From NCBI RefSeq assembly GCF_002080455.1, contig NZ_CP020555.1:682001-746000 (forward strand): a DNA stretch of 64,000 nt. Direction: 5' to 3'. How positions within the stretch are numbered: position 1 is the first letter of the stretch; each line of letters opens with the position of its first letter. This stretch comes from Streptomyces sp. Sge12 (lineage in GTDB: Bacteria > Actinomycetota > Actinomycetes > Streptomycetales > Streptomycetaceae). The notes below the pieces were generated by a model that saw only the letters and a list, made by a program, of their open reading frames with translations, had not been told where the DNA came from and did not search any database. Shown one piece after another: positions 26,521 to 35,260 of this stretch. A program made the position numbers and the translations under genes.

Positions 26521-28014
26521 TCAGAGGCGGTGGATCCGCTCGATGCCGTACCAGTCGGAGATGCAGGCCGCGACCCAGTCCCGCCGGTAGTCGGAGGTGT
26601 AGAAGGGCTCGGCCAGGTTTCCGATGTGCATGGGCCGGTAGCCGAGGTCGGTGGCACCGGCCGCGGCCTCGGTCCGGATGCGGGAGTTCTGGGCGTCCCA
26701 GGCCACCGCCCGGGTGACCGTGGCCGTCGTGAGCTGTTTGACGTTCGGGACGAGCACGGCGAGCGAGGCCAGCGCCAGGGCGGTCGCGGCCACGACGCCC
26801 GCCGGCACGGCCGCGGCCGCAGTGCCCCGGCGCGCCAGGAACCGCCGCGCCCACACGCCCAGCAGGACCCCGTAGGCGCACAGTGCGAGTTCCATCGGCA
26901 CGAGGTAGTTCGTCCAGGTACGGGCGTACGTCCATCCGGTCGGTCCGTAGCCGCTGCGCAGGCCGAGCACCACCGCGAACGACCCCAGCACGACCACCGG
27001 CACCGGGAGCAGCAGCAGGGCGACGAGCATCCCCCGCGGGGCGGCGCGGCCCGCCTCCCGCTTCCCGGGCGCGGCCGCGCCGATCCCCGCCGCGAGGCCC
27101 AGCAGGATCCCGACGGCCGCGGCTCCGAGGTAGGCCCCCTGGCCGGTGACGGAGTCCCACATGCGCAGCCAGTCCTCGTAGGTGCCGCGGAGTTCGCCCG
27201 CGGAGAGCATGGACTCCCGGGCGGGCTGCTGGGCGCGGCGCCACCGGGCGCCGGGGGACGTGTAGAGCACGGTCAGACCGCAGACGAGCCCGGCGCACCA
27301 CAGCAGGCACCAGGTGAACGGGTGCCAGGTCCGCGCCAGTTTGAAGGGGGGCAGGGTCAGCAGGGCGAGCACACCCGCGAGGAGTCCGCTGACGAGGGCG
27401 AAGGACTCGCTCAGGGTGCCGATCGCGAACCCGATGAGGAAGGCCGCGGCGAAACCGCACGCGCGTATGCCGGCCCGGGGTTGGCGGACGGTCCACACGG
27501 CCAGCAGGAGCGCCCACACCCCGATGACGCTCGGCAGGGTGTGGGAGATGGTGGCCGGCGCCCACAGCAGGACCTGGTAGGTGCGGGTTCCGCCGAAGTA
27601 GACGAGCGCCTGCACGGCCAGCGCGCCGGCGACGAGGAGCAGCACGCGGGGCGTGCGACCGAGTTGCCGGAAGAGCTGGATCCCGAGCAGGACCAGACCG
27701 GCGGTGAAGGCGACGACGATGACGGTCGGCAGGACCTTCACCCCGGCGAATCCGTCTCCGTAGACGATGCCGCTCAGGAAGGCGTTGGTGATCCGGCCGT
27801 TCTGGGTCGTGTAGAAGTCGTGCGTGATGCCGAGGACGCCCAGGTCGCGAGACTTCCAGGCGGCGCACCAGTCGTCCGAGGTGGGCCGTACGTAGAGCCC
27901 GAGGAAGCAGCCGACGGCGATCAGCGCCCCGGCCGCCGCCGCGAGGCAGCCGCCCGCGACCGGCAGGAGCCGGCGGTGCAGCCGGCGATCGCCCTCGGTC
28001 GAAGCTGTGCTCAT
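26521..28014 (-). CDS. DUF6056-type multi-pass membrane protein
   Basis: A 497-residue protein with about ten to twelve transmembrane helices. The N-terminal loop after the first helix reads LYVRPTSDDWCAAWKSRD, carrying an acidic DD like the first loop of GT-C glycosyltransferase-type membrane proteins, and a later loop has FYTTQNGRITNAF. This fits the DUF6056 family, suspected cell-surface polymer enzymes that use lipid-linked sugars; the activity is inferred. Divergent from a GH15-like exported protein at 28386, it may belong to the same surface-glycan theme. Confidence 0.75.
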   Translation of the reverse strand: MSTASTEGDRRLHRRLLPVAGGCLAAAAGALIAVGCFLGLYVRPTSDDWCAAWKSRDLGVLGITHDFYTTQNGRITNAFLSGIVYGDGFAGVKVLPTVIVVAFTAGLVLLGIQLFRQLGRTPRVLLLVAGALAVQALVYFGGTRTYQVLLWAPATISHTLPSVIGVWALLLAVWTVRQPRAGIRACGFAAAFLIGFAIGTLSESFALVSGLLAGVLALLTLPPFKLARTWHPFTWCLLWCAGLVCGLTVLYTSPGARWRRAQQPARESMLSAGELRGTYEDWLRMWDSVTGQGAYLGAAAVGILLGLAAGIGAAAPGKREAGRAAPRGMLVALLLLPVPVVVLGSFAVVLGLRSGYGPTGWTYARTWTNYLVPMELALCAYGVLLGVWARRFLARRGTAAAAVPAGVVAATALALASLAVLVPNVKQLTTATVTRAVAWDAQNSRIRTEAAAGATDLGYRPMHIGNLAEPFYTSDYRRDWVAACISDWYGIERIHRL

Positions 28015-28385
28015 TCACCCGTCCTTCGCAGCGAGGCGCGGCCGTTCCGGTCACCCCAATGTGCACGTCCGGCCGTCCGTCGGCATCCGCGCGGGCCCCG
28101 CCCGAACGGGTCCCCGGCGTCTCGGTCCCTGCGCCACCGGGGTGTTCGCCGCGGCCGGGGCCGTTGCTCCACTACTCCGTGCGGGAACGCGGGCTCGTGC
28201 CGCGGCCCCCGGGCCACCGGCGACCCGGTGGCCCGGTCACTCTCGGTCTCTCGGTCACCCGGTCACTCAGTCACTCGGTCACTCGGTCACTCGGGCGGCG
28301 GGCGTGTCATGGCGGGCTCCGCAGCGCTGTCCCACGATGGGAGCCCGGGGCCCGTGCGCGCGCAAGCCCGACAGAAGGAGTGGCG
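28015..28385. other. Divergent intergenic region with tandem repeats
   Basis: A 371-base gap between the membrane-protein gene and the GH15-like gene. It contains the octamer repeat array annotated at 28242-28295 and an otherwise GC-rich sequence. An AGAAGGAG ribosome site is at 28374-28381 for the gene at 28386. No further coding sequence is supported. Confidence 0.5.
28242..28295. repeat. Tandem octamer array (CTCGGTCA)n
   Basis: Six full, slightly degenerate copies of CTCGGTCA plus a partial copy: CTCGGTCT, CTCGGTCA, CCCGGTCA, CTCAGTCA, CTCGGTCA, CTCGGTCA, CTCGGG. A further CCCGGTCA lies just upstream at 28232. It ends about 90 bases before the GH15-like start codon, so copy number could change promoter spacing or leader length. 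Confidence 0.75.
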
Positions 28386-29864
28386 ATGCCTGCTGCCCGG
28401 CTCGTGCGATGGGCGGCCGTCACGGCGTCCGTCGCGAGCGTCGCCCTCCCGGTGTGCGTCGCGGGCAGCCCGGTCGGCCGCCACGGGGACGCGGAGCGGC
28501 CGGTGTTCCTCGTCCGGCCCCTCGGACACCACAGCCTTGGCGAGGCGGAGGGGAACTACGCGCCGCTGTCGATGCTCGTCGCCCCCACCGTCGGCCTCCT
28601 GGCCAACGCCACCGCCGCCGAGGGGGTCCCGCCGGCCGTCGCCGAGGGCGCGCGGTACGTCGAGCGGAGCCACGTACTGCGGCTGCTCTCCGGCCGGTGG
28701 ATGTACCTCCCCGCCGGCCGGACGGCGTCGACCGTGACGGCCCCGGAGGATCCGACCGCCCGGCTGCAGATCGCGGAGAGCCGTGCCTGGCTGGCCGCGG
28801 GCCGGGTACCGGGCCGCTCGCCCGGGCAGCGTGCGGCGGCCGAGCGCGCCCTGCTGGCCATGCGCGGACTGCTCCGGCCGAACGGGGCCGTGGCGGCGGG
28901 CTGGTCCCAGGGCTGGATGTACTCCTGGCCGCGCGACGCCAGCTTCGTCTCCGCGGCGTTCGCACACACCGGCCACGACGCCGAGGCCTACCGGATCCTG
29001 CGCCACAGCGCCGCGACCCAGCGCGCGGACGGCACCTGGGAGGCCCGGACGAAGCTCGACGGATCGGGCCCGCCGGACGCGCGGAAGTGGCAGCTCGACG
29101 CCAACGGCTGGGTCCCGTGGGCGACCTGGCAGTGGTACCGCACGGCGCCCGTCCCCACCCGCGGTGCCCGGCTGGCCGGCCTCTACCCGATGATCCGCAA
29201 GGCGGCCGACCGTGCCGCGGCCTCGCTGGGGGCCGACGGTCTGCCTCCGGCCTCCCCGGACTACTGGGAGATCACGACGACCACCACCAACATCGGTACG
29301 GCCGCGCCCCTGCTGGCCGGGCTCAACGCCGCCGCGGACCTCGCCCGCGAGCTGAACCGGCCGGGGGAAGCGGCCCGCTGGAGCCGCGCCGCCGGGCGCC
29401 TCTCGGCCGGGATCTCCAAGAGGTTCGCCCCGCTGGGCTACCAGCGCACGGTCGACGGACAGCACGGGCGGGACAGCGCGGTGGCCTTCATGGCGCCGCC
29501 CTTCAACACGGCCCCGGCCGATCTGCCCCGGGCGCTCGACAGCACGTACGCGGCGCTGCTCCTGCCGAGCGGCGGCCTCACCCCGGGCAACGATCCGACG
29601 GCACCCTGGGGCGAGTACGCCTGGACGCCCAGTACGGCGTTCTTCGCCCTCGCGTGGGCCGGCACGGGGCAGCCGGCGAAGGCCGGACGCGTACTGGACT
29701 GGGTCCTCTCCAAGCGGAACGCGCTCGGGGAGCTGCCCGAGAAGGTGAACCGGGCGGGCCTGCCCTCGTCGGTCGCACCGCTGGCCTGGACGGACTCGAT
29801 CGTCGTCCTGTCCCTGGTGGCACTCGACGGCTGGCGGCTCCCCGCTCCGCCGTCGACGCCGTAG
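28386..29864 (+). CDS. Secreted GH15-like glycoside hydrolase
   Basis: A 492-residue exported protein with an (alpha/alpha)6-barrel pattern: GWSQGWMYSWPRDASFVSAA (about 180-199) is the typical GH15 glucoamylase/dextranase motif, WEARTKLDG follows, PDYWEITTT holds a likely catalytic-acid Glu, and LPEKVNR near 460 a candidate second Glu. The signal peptide is RLVRWAAVTASVASVALPVCVAG. AGAAGGAG precedes ATG 28386. The substrate is an alpha-glucan or related polymer by family; the exact linkage is unknown. Confidence 0.82.
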   Translation: MPAARLVRWAAVTASVASVALPVCVAGSPVGRHGDAERPVFLVRPLGHHSLGEAEGNYAPLSMLVAPTVGLLANATAAEGVPPAVAEGARYVERSHVLRLLSGRWMYLPAGRTASTVTAPEDPTARLQIAESRAWLAAGRVPGRSPGQRAAAERALLAMRGLLRPNGAVAAGWSQGWMYSWPRDASFVSAAFAHTGHDAEAYRILRHSAATQRADGTWEARTKLDGSGPPDARKWQLDANGWVPWATWQWYRTAPVPTRGARLAGLYPMIRKAADRAAASLGADGLPPASPDYWEITTTTTNIGTAAPLLAGLNAAADLARELNRPGEAARWSRAAGRLSAGISKRFAPLGYQRTVDGQHGRDSAVAFMAPPFNTAPADLPRALDSTYAALLLPSGGLTPGNDPTAPWGEYAWTPSTAFFALAWAGTGQPAKAGRVLDWVLSKRNALGELPEKVNRAGLPSSVAPLAWTDSIVVLSLVALDGWRLPAPPSTP

Positions 29865-29885
29865 ACACCCCCCAGGGGGCGTCCC

Positions 29886-30392
29886 TCAGACCGGATCCGT
29901 TCCGTCGCCCGGCGGCGGAGCGGTGCGCAGCCGCTCCAGCTCGGTGATCAGGCGCCGGTACGCGAGCTCTTCCGCCGCTACGGCGCGCCGGAAGGTGAGG
30001 TGGCGCGGCTCCTGCCGGGACCGGGCCTCGCGCGCGGCGGTGGAGCGCTGCTCCCTCGCCCGGTCCAGCTCGTTCATCGCGGCCACGGTGCGGACATCGA
30101 GCAGTTTGTGGTCCAGGACCTCGGCGAAGGCCCGCTCCGTCGGCGCGGTCAGCCCGTCGAGATGCTCCGCGCAGCCAGCCGCGGTCGCCGTGGGGCCGCA
30201 GCGCTCGTCGAGATCACGGGAGAGCGAGCTGAGGGTCGCGCCGAGCTCCGGGTACTCCCAGGCGGGCGCCGTGTCGTTGCGGCACCCGGCCGTGAGGGCG
30301 CCGAGGGCGGCCACGCAGGTCAGGGCGGCCACGGAACGGTTCCTTGTGGATCTCCCGCGCACGCAACGGCACGGAAGGCGGGGAAGGGTCAT
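29886..30392 (-). CDS. Putative lipoprotein, unknown function
   Basis: A 168-residue protein with the N-terminal hydrophobic segment SVAALTCVAALGALTAGC, in which LTAGC is a lipobox, so it is predicted to be lipid-anchored outside the membrane. The mature part is helical and rich in Arg/Glu. A GTG at 30362 is an alternative start giving a more normal signal length. It ends 21 bases from the convergent GH15-like gene, and the short gap holds a CACCCCC/GGGGGCG imperfect hairpin. No family is recognised. Confidence 0.65.
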   Translation of the reverse strand: MTLPRLPCRCVRGRSTRNRSVAALTCVAALGALTAGCRNDTAPAWEYPELGATLSSLSRDLDERCGPTATAAGCAEHLDGLTAPTERAFAEVLDHKLLDVRTVAAMNELDRAREQRSTAAREARSRQEPRHLTFRRAVAAEELAYRRLITELERLRTAPPPGDGTDPV

Positions 30393-30499
30393 GGAAGCCC
30401 GATCGTCCGTCGACCCGGGTGCGTACGGCCCGGATCCGCGAGGTGGTCCGACCGCCATCCTCGCCTGCCCCAATCCGCCCTGCCACCGGGCGGCGCAGG

Positions 30500-32650
30500 T
30501 CACCGCGGGGGCTGGCCCCCGGCGACGGCCGAGCCGGGACGTCCGGCCTGGGCGAGCGTGCGGGGCTGGACGGCCCGGTGCCACGGGTCGGGGGTACGGG
30601 TGCCGAGCGGCACGGAGCCGCCCGCCGCACCGGTCGTGATGACGTGCAGATCGGCGTCCAGGCCGAGGGCCGCCGCGACGGCCGTTCCGGCCCCCTCGGC
30701 GACGCCCGCCGGGGCGCCCGTGTACAGCATCTGGGACTCCTGCCAGCCCTGCGGACCGCCGATCCCCGCCACGCCGACCGTCCCCGCGCCCGCGCGGCCC
30801 GCGAGCAGGTCGCCCGCGATGCCCACCGCTCCGTAGCCGCCCAGGCCGCCGGCCTCGGCGACCGGCGAGAACTCCGGCGCGGCCGCCCCGTCCGCGCGGG
30901 CCAGGCTCGTGGCGACGGTACCGAGGCCGGGCCGGCGGAAGAACAACCGGACGCCGTCACCCTCCGGACGCACCGAGAGCGCCCCCGTGCTCTGGGGCAG
31001 ACCGGTCGCGAAGGGGCCGCCGTACGGGGCGCCCGGCGTCGGCCGGACCCACGCCAGCACGGAACCCGCCGTCGCCGCGTACACGTGGCGCCGGCCCGAC
31101 GCGTCGGTCGCGGTGACCGGGTCGCCCTGGAGGCCCGCGCCGCCCAGGGCCTGCCACGCACCGAACGCTCCGCCCGGGGTCGCCTGCTCGCGGGCGCGAA
31201 GCGTACGCCGCGAGTCGCGTACGTACACCGTCATCCGGCCCTCCGGATCGACGGCGACGGACGGCCCGCTGATCGCCGAGGTAACGGACCGGTCGACGGT
31301 GTCCGGGGTGCCCAGCGACTGCCACGCGCCGAATCCGCCGTCGACCCCGCTCTGGACGGCGTACACGATCTCCCGGCCGTAGTCCTGGGGCGTGGCGCCC
31401 AGGGTGGTGCGGGTGGCGAACACCGCGATCCTGCCGTCCCAGAGCCGGACGGCCGAGGCTCCGGAGTCGATGCCGTCGCCGGTCAGGAACTCGGGGCCCT
31501 GCCAGGGGGCCTGCGGGCCGCTGCGCGACCAGTACGCCATCCGGCCGTCGAGGGCGGCGAAGGCCCACAGCCGTCCGGAGACCCCCTCGGTCATCCAGGA
31601 GGTGCCGTCGCCGCGGCTGTAGCGGATGGTCTGGCTCCAGCCGGCTCCGGCGGGCCGGGTCGCGGTCTTGCGGTCGCCGCAGCCGGCGGGGCTGCCGCAC
31701 CAGTCCTGGTGGTCCATCCAGGCGTAGGTCTTGAGGTAGCCGAGCTTCTCCTCGGCCGTCTGCGGGTCGAGCGTCGGGGGGAGCGAGCTGTTCGGGTAGC
31801 TCACGTAGTTCTGCACCGAGAAGTGCGGCCGGTCCGCCGTCGTCGTCTTCGCGTAGCGCTCGACGGCAGCCTGCACGAAACGGGCCCCGTACATGTGGTC
31901 CTGGTGGTCGAGGAAGGCGCCGCCGCCCTCGGCCCGGCCGGGGGTCGGGTCCTGCGTGCGTATGGTCGTCGGCCGGTACGCCTCGAACACGCCCGCTATG
32001 GCCGCCACGGCCTGGTCCTTCGTGTACGCGAACGGGTCCTTGACGGGGGTTCCGGAGGTGAGCTGGGCGCCCAGGGCGGGTATGCGGCCGTCCCACAGGC
32101 CGCGCAGGCTGTCCGGGTTGTCCCCGGAGATGCTGCGGGCCTCGCGGAGCTCCATCCAGACGAGGTTGACCTGGGGCCGGGAGACCAGGACGTCCACCTC
32201 GGCGCTGCCGCCCCCGGCGGTGGGTACGGACTTGCGCTGCCAGGCGCTCGCGCGGTCCCCGGTGGCCATCTGCGCGTAGGCGGCGCGTATGCCGTTCTGC
32301 CGGGCCTCGGCGTAGGCGGCGCGGTCGGCGGGGCCGGCGGCGTCCTGCAGGTGCGGGCTGTGGGCCTCGTTGCGGCCGTCGGACTCGCCGGAGGTCAGAT
32401 AGACGGTGGTGACCTTGATGCCCGTCGCTATGGAGCGGCTCAGGTCGGGGTTCATGAAGAACAGGTCGTCGTCGGGGTGCGCGACGACCTGGAGGGCGGA
32501 GCCCTCGGTCACGCTCGGGCTGAGCACCACCTCGGGGGCCGCCGGGTGCCGCTCGGTCCCCTGTCCGTAGGCCCAGGTCGTCACGCCGGCGACGCCGACG
32601 GAGAACGCGGCGAGCAGGGCCGCGAGTCGGGTGCGGCTGGCCAGGGACAT
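30500..32650 (-). CDS. PIG-L family deacetylase with C-terminal beta-propeller-like domain
   Basis: A 716-residue exported protein. After a signal segment (LAALLAAFSVGVAGVTTWA) comes the LmbE/PIG-L domain, with the zinc motif VVAHPDDDLFF near residues 57-67 and a DHQDHMYGARF second metal motif near 250. These enzymes de-N-acetylate GlcNAc-type sugars. From about residue 370 on, repeated WQSLGTPDT/WQALGG-type units with AVRLWDGRIAVFA, SVAVDPEGRMTVY and similar form a PLL-like propeller, which may bind carbohydrate. ATG 32650 with GAGG upstream is preferred over an in-frame start at 32725. Confidence 0.85.
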   Translation of the reverse strand: MSLASRTRLAALLAAFSVGVAGVTTWAYGQGTERHPAAPEVVLSPSVTEGSALQVVAHPDDDLFFMNPDLSRSIATGIKVTTVYLTSGESDGRNEAHSPHLQDAAGPADRAAYAEARQNGIRAAYAQMATGDRASAWQRKSVPTAGGGSAEVDVLVSRPQVNLVWMELREARSISGDNPDSLRGLWDGRIPALGAQLTSGTPVKDPFAYTKDQAVAAIAGVFEAYRPTTIRTQDPTPGRAEGGGAFLDHQDHMYGARFVQAAVERYAKTTTADRPHFSVQNYVSYPNSSLPPTLDPQTAEEKLGYLKTYAWMDHQDWCGSPAGCGDRKTATRPAGAGWSQTIRYSRGDGTSWMTEGVSGRLWAFAALDGRMAYWSRSGPQAPWQGPEFLTGDGIDSGASAVRLWDGRIAVFATRTTLGATPQDYGREIVYAVQSGVDGGFGAWQSLGTPDTVDRSVTSAISGPSVAVDPEGRMTVYVRDSRRTLRAREQATPGGAFGAWQALGGAGLQGDPVTATDASGRRHVYAATAGSVLAWVRPTPGAPYGGPFATGLPQSTGALSVRPEGDGVRLFFRRPGLGTVATSLARADGAAAPEFSPVAEAGGLGGYGAVGIAGDLLAGRAGAGTVGVAGIGGPQGWQESQMLYTGAPAGVAEGAGTAVAAALGLDADLHVITTGAAGGSVPLGTRTPDPWHRAVQPRTLAQAGRPGSAVAGGQPPR

Positions 32651-33181
32651 GTACGGCGCCTCGGGGGTGGTCGGTCCGGTGCGGGAATTCCGCCAGGGGG
32701 TCAGTCGGTGCCCCGATGGCTCCACTGCTTCCGGAGACGACCGGGGCCGATTATGTCCCGCACGTTGACGGCTGACACACCATCAAGTCGCTTATGGCTG
32801 GAAGGCCAGTTGTGCTCTAAATGCACAGAGACTGCCCTATTTTTCGCGTTTGCTGGATACACCCGGCAATCCGGCCGGAATGGGCGTTTGCGCTGGCCAC
32901 CGGCCGGTTCGGGCGACATCGACGGGTCGGCGGCCACGCCGGCCGCCGGCACCGCCACCCCCGCAAGTGGCGCATCGCACACCGCTCGAGATGACCTCGA
33001 CGCCCCCGACCGGCCCGTCGCCGCCGGGAGGCGGCCGAAGGGGCAGGGGCGACGCCGGGGCGGCCGGACCGCCCCAGCCGTAGCATGGACTGAACAGCCC
33101 GAATGGGTGGATTCTCCTATTTCTCCGGATATCGGCATCCCACTCGGGTGGACCGAGTCGCGACCGGCGTGAGGACGATCG
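32651..33181. other. Divergent intergenic region with low-GC patch
   Basis: A 531-base gap between the leftward deacetylase and the rightward secreted protein. Bases 32760-32880 are near 50% GC, very low for this window, and contain TTGACG at 32765-32770 and several AT-rich hexamers. This is the likely promoter zone of one or both genes. Bases 32890-33100 are GC-rich with no supported gene; long frames across it lack coding character. Confidence 0.5.
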
Positions 33182-34180
33182 ATGCCGATGAAGCGCACCA
33201 GCACCAGGGCCTGGCGCTCGCGCCGCCGCATCCCCGCGATCACCGCGGTCGCGGCGGCGACCGCCGGCTGTCTGCTGTCGGGGGCCTCCGATCCGGGCAG
33301 GCAGGCGGCCTCGTGCCCCACGGCCCCCGCCGACAGCTTCTGGCACGCACCCGTGGACGGCCTTCCCGTGCACCCGGGCTCCGACCGGTACGTCGCCTCG
33401 ATCGGCGCCGCAGAGCCCCTCCACCCGGACTTCGGATCGGGGCTCGTGGAGGGGCAGCCCTTCGGCATCCCCATCACCGTCCCGGACACGACGGCGCCGG
33501 AGTCCGAGGTGACCTTCGACTACCCCGAGGAGAGCGACAGGTCCGGGTACCGGATCCCGCCGAACGCCAGGATCGAGAACGGCCCGGCGAGCGACGGGGA
33601 CCGGCACGTCGTCGTATGGGACCGGGACCGGTGCACGTCCTACGAGCTCTTCGACGCCGAGCGGCAGGGCGGCAACGCCTGGCACGCCGGCTCGGGCGCC
33701 ATCTTCGACCTGCGGTCGAACGCCCTGCGGCCCGACGGGTGGACCTCGGCCGACGCCGCGGGCCTGGCCATCCTCCCCGGCCTGGTGCGCTACGACGAGG
33801 CCGCCGACGGGCGGATCGACCACGCGATCCGCATCACCGTCCCCCGTTCCGACCAGAGCTACCTCTGGCCCGCACGGCACCAGGCGGGCGCGGCGGCGGA
33901 CAGCTCGCTGCCCCCGATGGGGCTGCGGCTGCGTCTCAAGAGCTCGGTGGACACCTCGCAGCTGGCCCCGCAGGCCAGGGCGGTGGCCGAGGCCCTCAAG
34001 AAGTACGGGGCCATCGTCGCGGACAACGGATCGCCCTGGTACATCACCGGCGAGGAGAATCCCCGTTGGGACAACACCCAGCTCGACGGACTCAAGAACT
34101 TCAAGGGCTCGGACTTCGAGGCGGTCGACGCGTCCGGACTCCAGCAGTCACCGGACTCCGGAGCCGCCGCACCCCAGTGA
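33182..34180 (+). CDS. Secreted protein, unknown function
   Basis: A 332-residue exported protein. A basic N-terminus (KRTSTRAWRSRRR) leads into IPAITAVAAATAGCLLSGAS, a signal peptide or lipobox-like TAGC. The mature part begins SFWHAPVDGLPVHPGSDRYV and contains WDRDRCTSYELFDA, NAWHAGSGAIFDL and SPWYITGEENPRWD, a pattern seen in exported bacterial proteins of unknown role with a beta-rich fold. GAGGA precedes ATG 33182. No catalytic residues can be assigned. Confidence 0.7.
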   Translation: MPMKRTSTRAWRSRRRIPAITAVAAATAGCLLSGASDPGRQAASCPTAPADSFWHAPVDGLPVHPGSDRYVASIGAAEPLHPDFGSGLVEGQPFGIPITVPDTTAPESEVTFDYPEESDRSGYRIPPNARIENGPASDGDRHVVVWDRDRCTSYELFDAERQGGNAWHAGSGAIFDLRSNALRPDGWTSADAAGLAILPGLVRYDEAADGRIDHAIRITVPRSDQSYLWPARHQAGAAADSSLPPMGLRLRLKSSVDTSQLAPQARAVAEALKKYGAIVADNGSPWYITGEENPRWDNTQLDGLKNFKGSDFEAVDASGLQQSPDSGAAAPQ

Positions 34181-34280
34181 GCCCCCGACCCGGCCCGACC
34201 GGTGCGGGCACGGCATCCCGGCCTGCGCTCACAGGGTGGGCGATGGAGGTACTGAGGGAACGGCTTCGCGCCGCCGTGTG

Positions 34281-34555
34281 ATGATCGGCGTCAACCACCG
34301 GGTCAACGAGGGCGTCGGCACGTTGTGGCAGCTGGCGGTCCACCCCGCGTTGCAGTCGTGCGGGATCGGCACGTTCCTTGTCGAAGCCGCAGAACTGCGG
34401 ATCAGGAACCGCGGCCTGCGGCAGGCCGAGCCGGCTGTGGAGGAAAGCAACCCCCCGGGCGCATGCGCTGTACCGGCGACTGGGCTACGCGGCGTGCGAC
34501 CGCCGCCCGGAGTCTTGCGACGCCACTCAACGGCGCACCCGGACCAACGGTCCTG
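34281..34555 (+). pseudogene. GNAT acetyltransferase remnant, truncated and frameshifted
   Basis: One frame reads LWQLAVHPALQSCGIGTFLV, which contains the acetyl-CoA-binding Q/RxxGxG motif (QSCGIG), then AELRIRNRGLRQAEPAVEES. After a run of C near 34450-34456 the next frame continues ARALYRRLGYAACDRR in spirit (reading HALYRRLGY), the conserved C-terminal GNAT motif. One extra C in the homopolymer explains the shift. The N-terminal half of the domain is also absent, so the gene is probably dead. Confidence 0.65.
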
Positions 34556-34571
34556 ACCCGAACGAGACGGC

Positions 34572-35132
34572 CTATACGGGGCAGGGCCGGTACTCGAGGC
34601 TGAGTTCGCGGTCGACGGCATAGCTGGTGCGCATCGAGGCGGCCGTGACCTGCTGCCAGGAGCCGTACTTGACGTAGAGCTGGTCCGCGGTGGGGCCGAG
34701 CGGGTTGCCGTACTTGGCGATGTTCCGCTCCTCCAGGACGCGGACCTCCTGCGGGGTCATGCCCGCCCGGGTGATCTCCTTGGCCTGGTTGCGCATGTCG
34801 ACCAATTCCCGGGCGATCTCCTCGTCCGTGGCCCCCGCCGCGCGCATGGCGGCTTCCGTACGGTGCATGTCCTCCAGGAGCCCGTGGTAGCGCATCCGGG
34901 TCCGCTGGGCCTCGACCTTCTCGTCCATCGGCAGGACGCGGATGCGGCAGACGACGGGGTCGGCGCTCGGGCACGGGTCGTCGGCGGGGACGGGGCGGGC
35001 GAGCGGCGCGGTGATGACCGATCCGCACGCCTCGGCCGCATCGGCCAACGAGGCCGAGGCGGTGGTCAGCAGGGCGACGGCGGCGACGACCGGGAGCAGG
35101 GCGCGGCGGGAGAAGGAGCGGGAGCGAGGCAT
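34572..35132 (-). CDS. Secreted helical protein, unknown function
   Basis: A 186-residue protein with a basic, Tat-like N-terminus (SRSFSRRALLPVVAAVALL) and cleavage expected near SLADA. The mature part has a charged helical stretch (MDEKVEAQRTRMRYHGLLED, TEAAMRAAGATDEEIARELV, MRNQAKEITRAGMTPQEVRV) and a C-terminal segment ADQLYVKYGSWQQVT. Cysteines near both ends could pair. ATG 35132 has AGGA 9 bases upstream. It is not recognised as any family. Confidence 0.7.
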   Translation of the reverse strand: MPRSRSFSRRALLPVVAAVALLTTASASLADAAEACGSVITAPLARPVPADDPCPSADPVVCRIRVLPMDEKVEAQRTRMRYHGLLEDMHRTEAAMRAAGATDEEIARELVDMRNQAKEITRAGMTPQEVRVLEERNIAKYGNPLGPTADQLYVKYGSWQQVTAASMRTSYAVDRELSLEYRPCPV

Positions 35133-35197
35133 GCCCCGCATCCTGGCGATGCCGGGGCGTCCTGACACGCGGACACCCCGGTGATCACTCCATCGGG

Positions 35198-35241
35198 GTC
35201 CGAAGGTCCCTCCCCGCCCCGCGCCCGGGGGGCCTTCGGAC
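35198..35241 (-). terminator. Terminator after nitrilase-fold gene
   Basis: GTCCGAAGG (35198-35206) pairs exactly with CCTTCGGAC (35233-35241). It lies 20 bases beyond the stop of the leftward gene at 35261. Confidence 0.65.
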
Positions 35242-35260
35242 GTCTTGGGGGCGGCCGGTG

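Noticed and set aside
28242..28295. Possible CRISPR array
   Set aside because: The unit is only 8 bases and there are no unique spacers or cas genes; it is a simple tandem repeat.
32701..33489. 262-codon minus-strand frame in and beyond the 32651-33181 gap
   Set aside because: It overlaps the secreted-protein gene antisense, lacks a ribosome site, and shows Arg/Ser/Ala-rich composition without domains.
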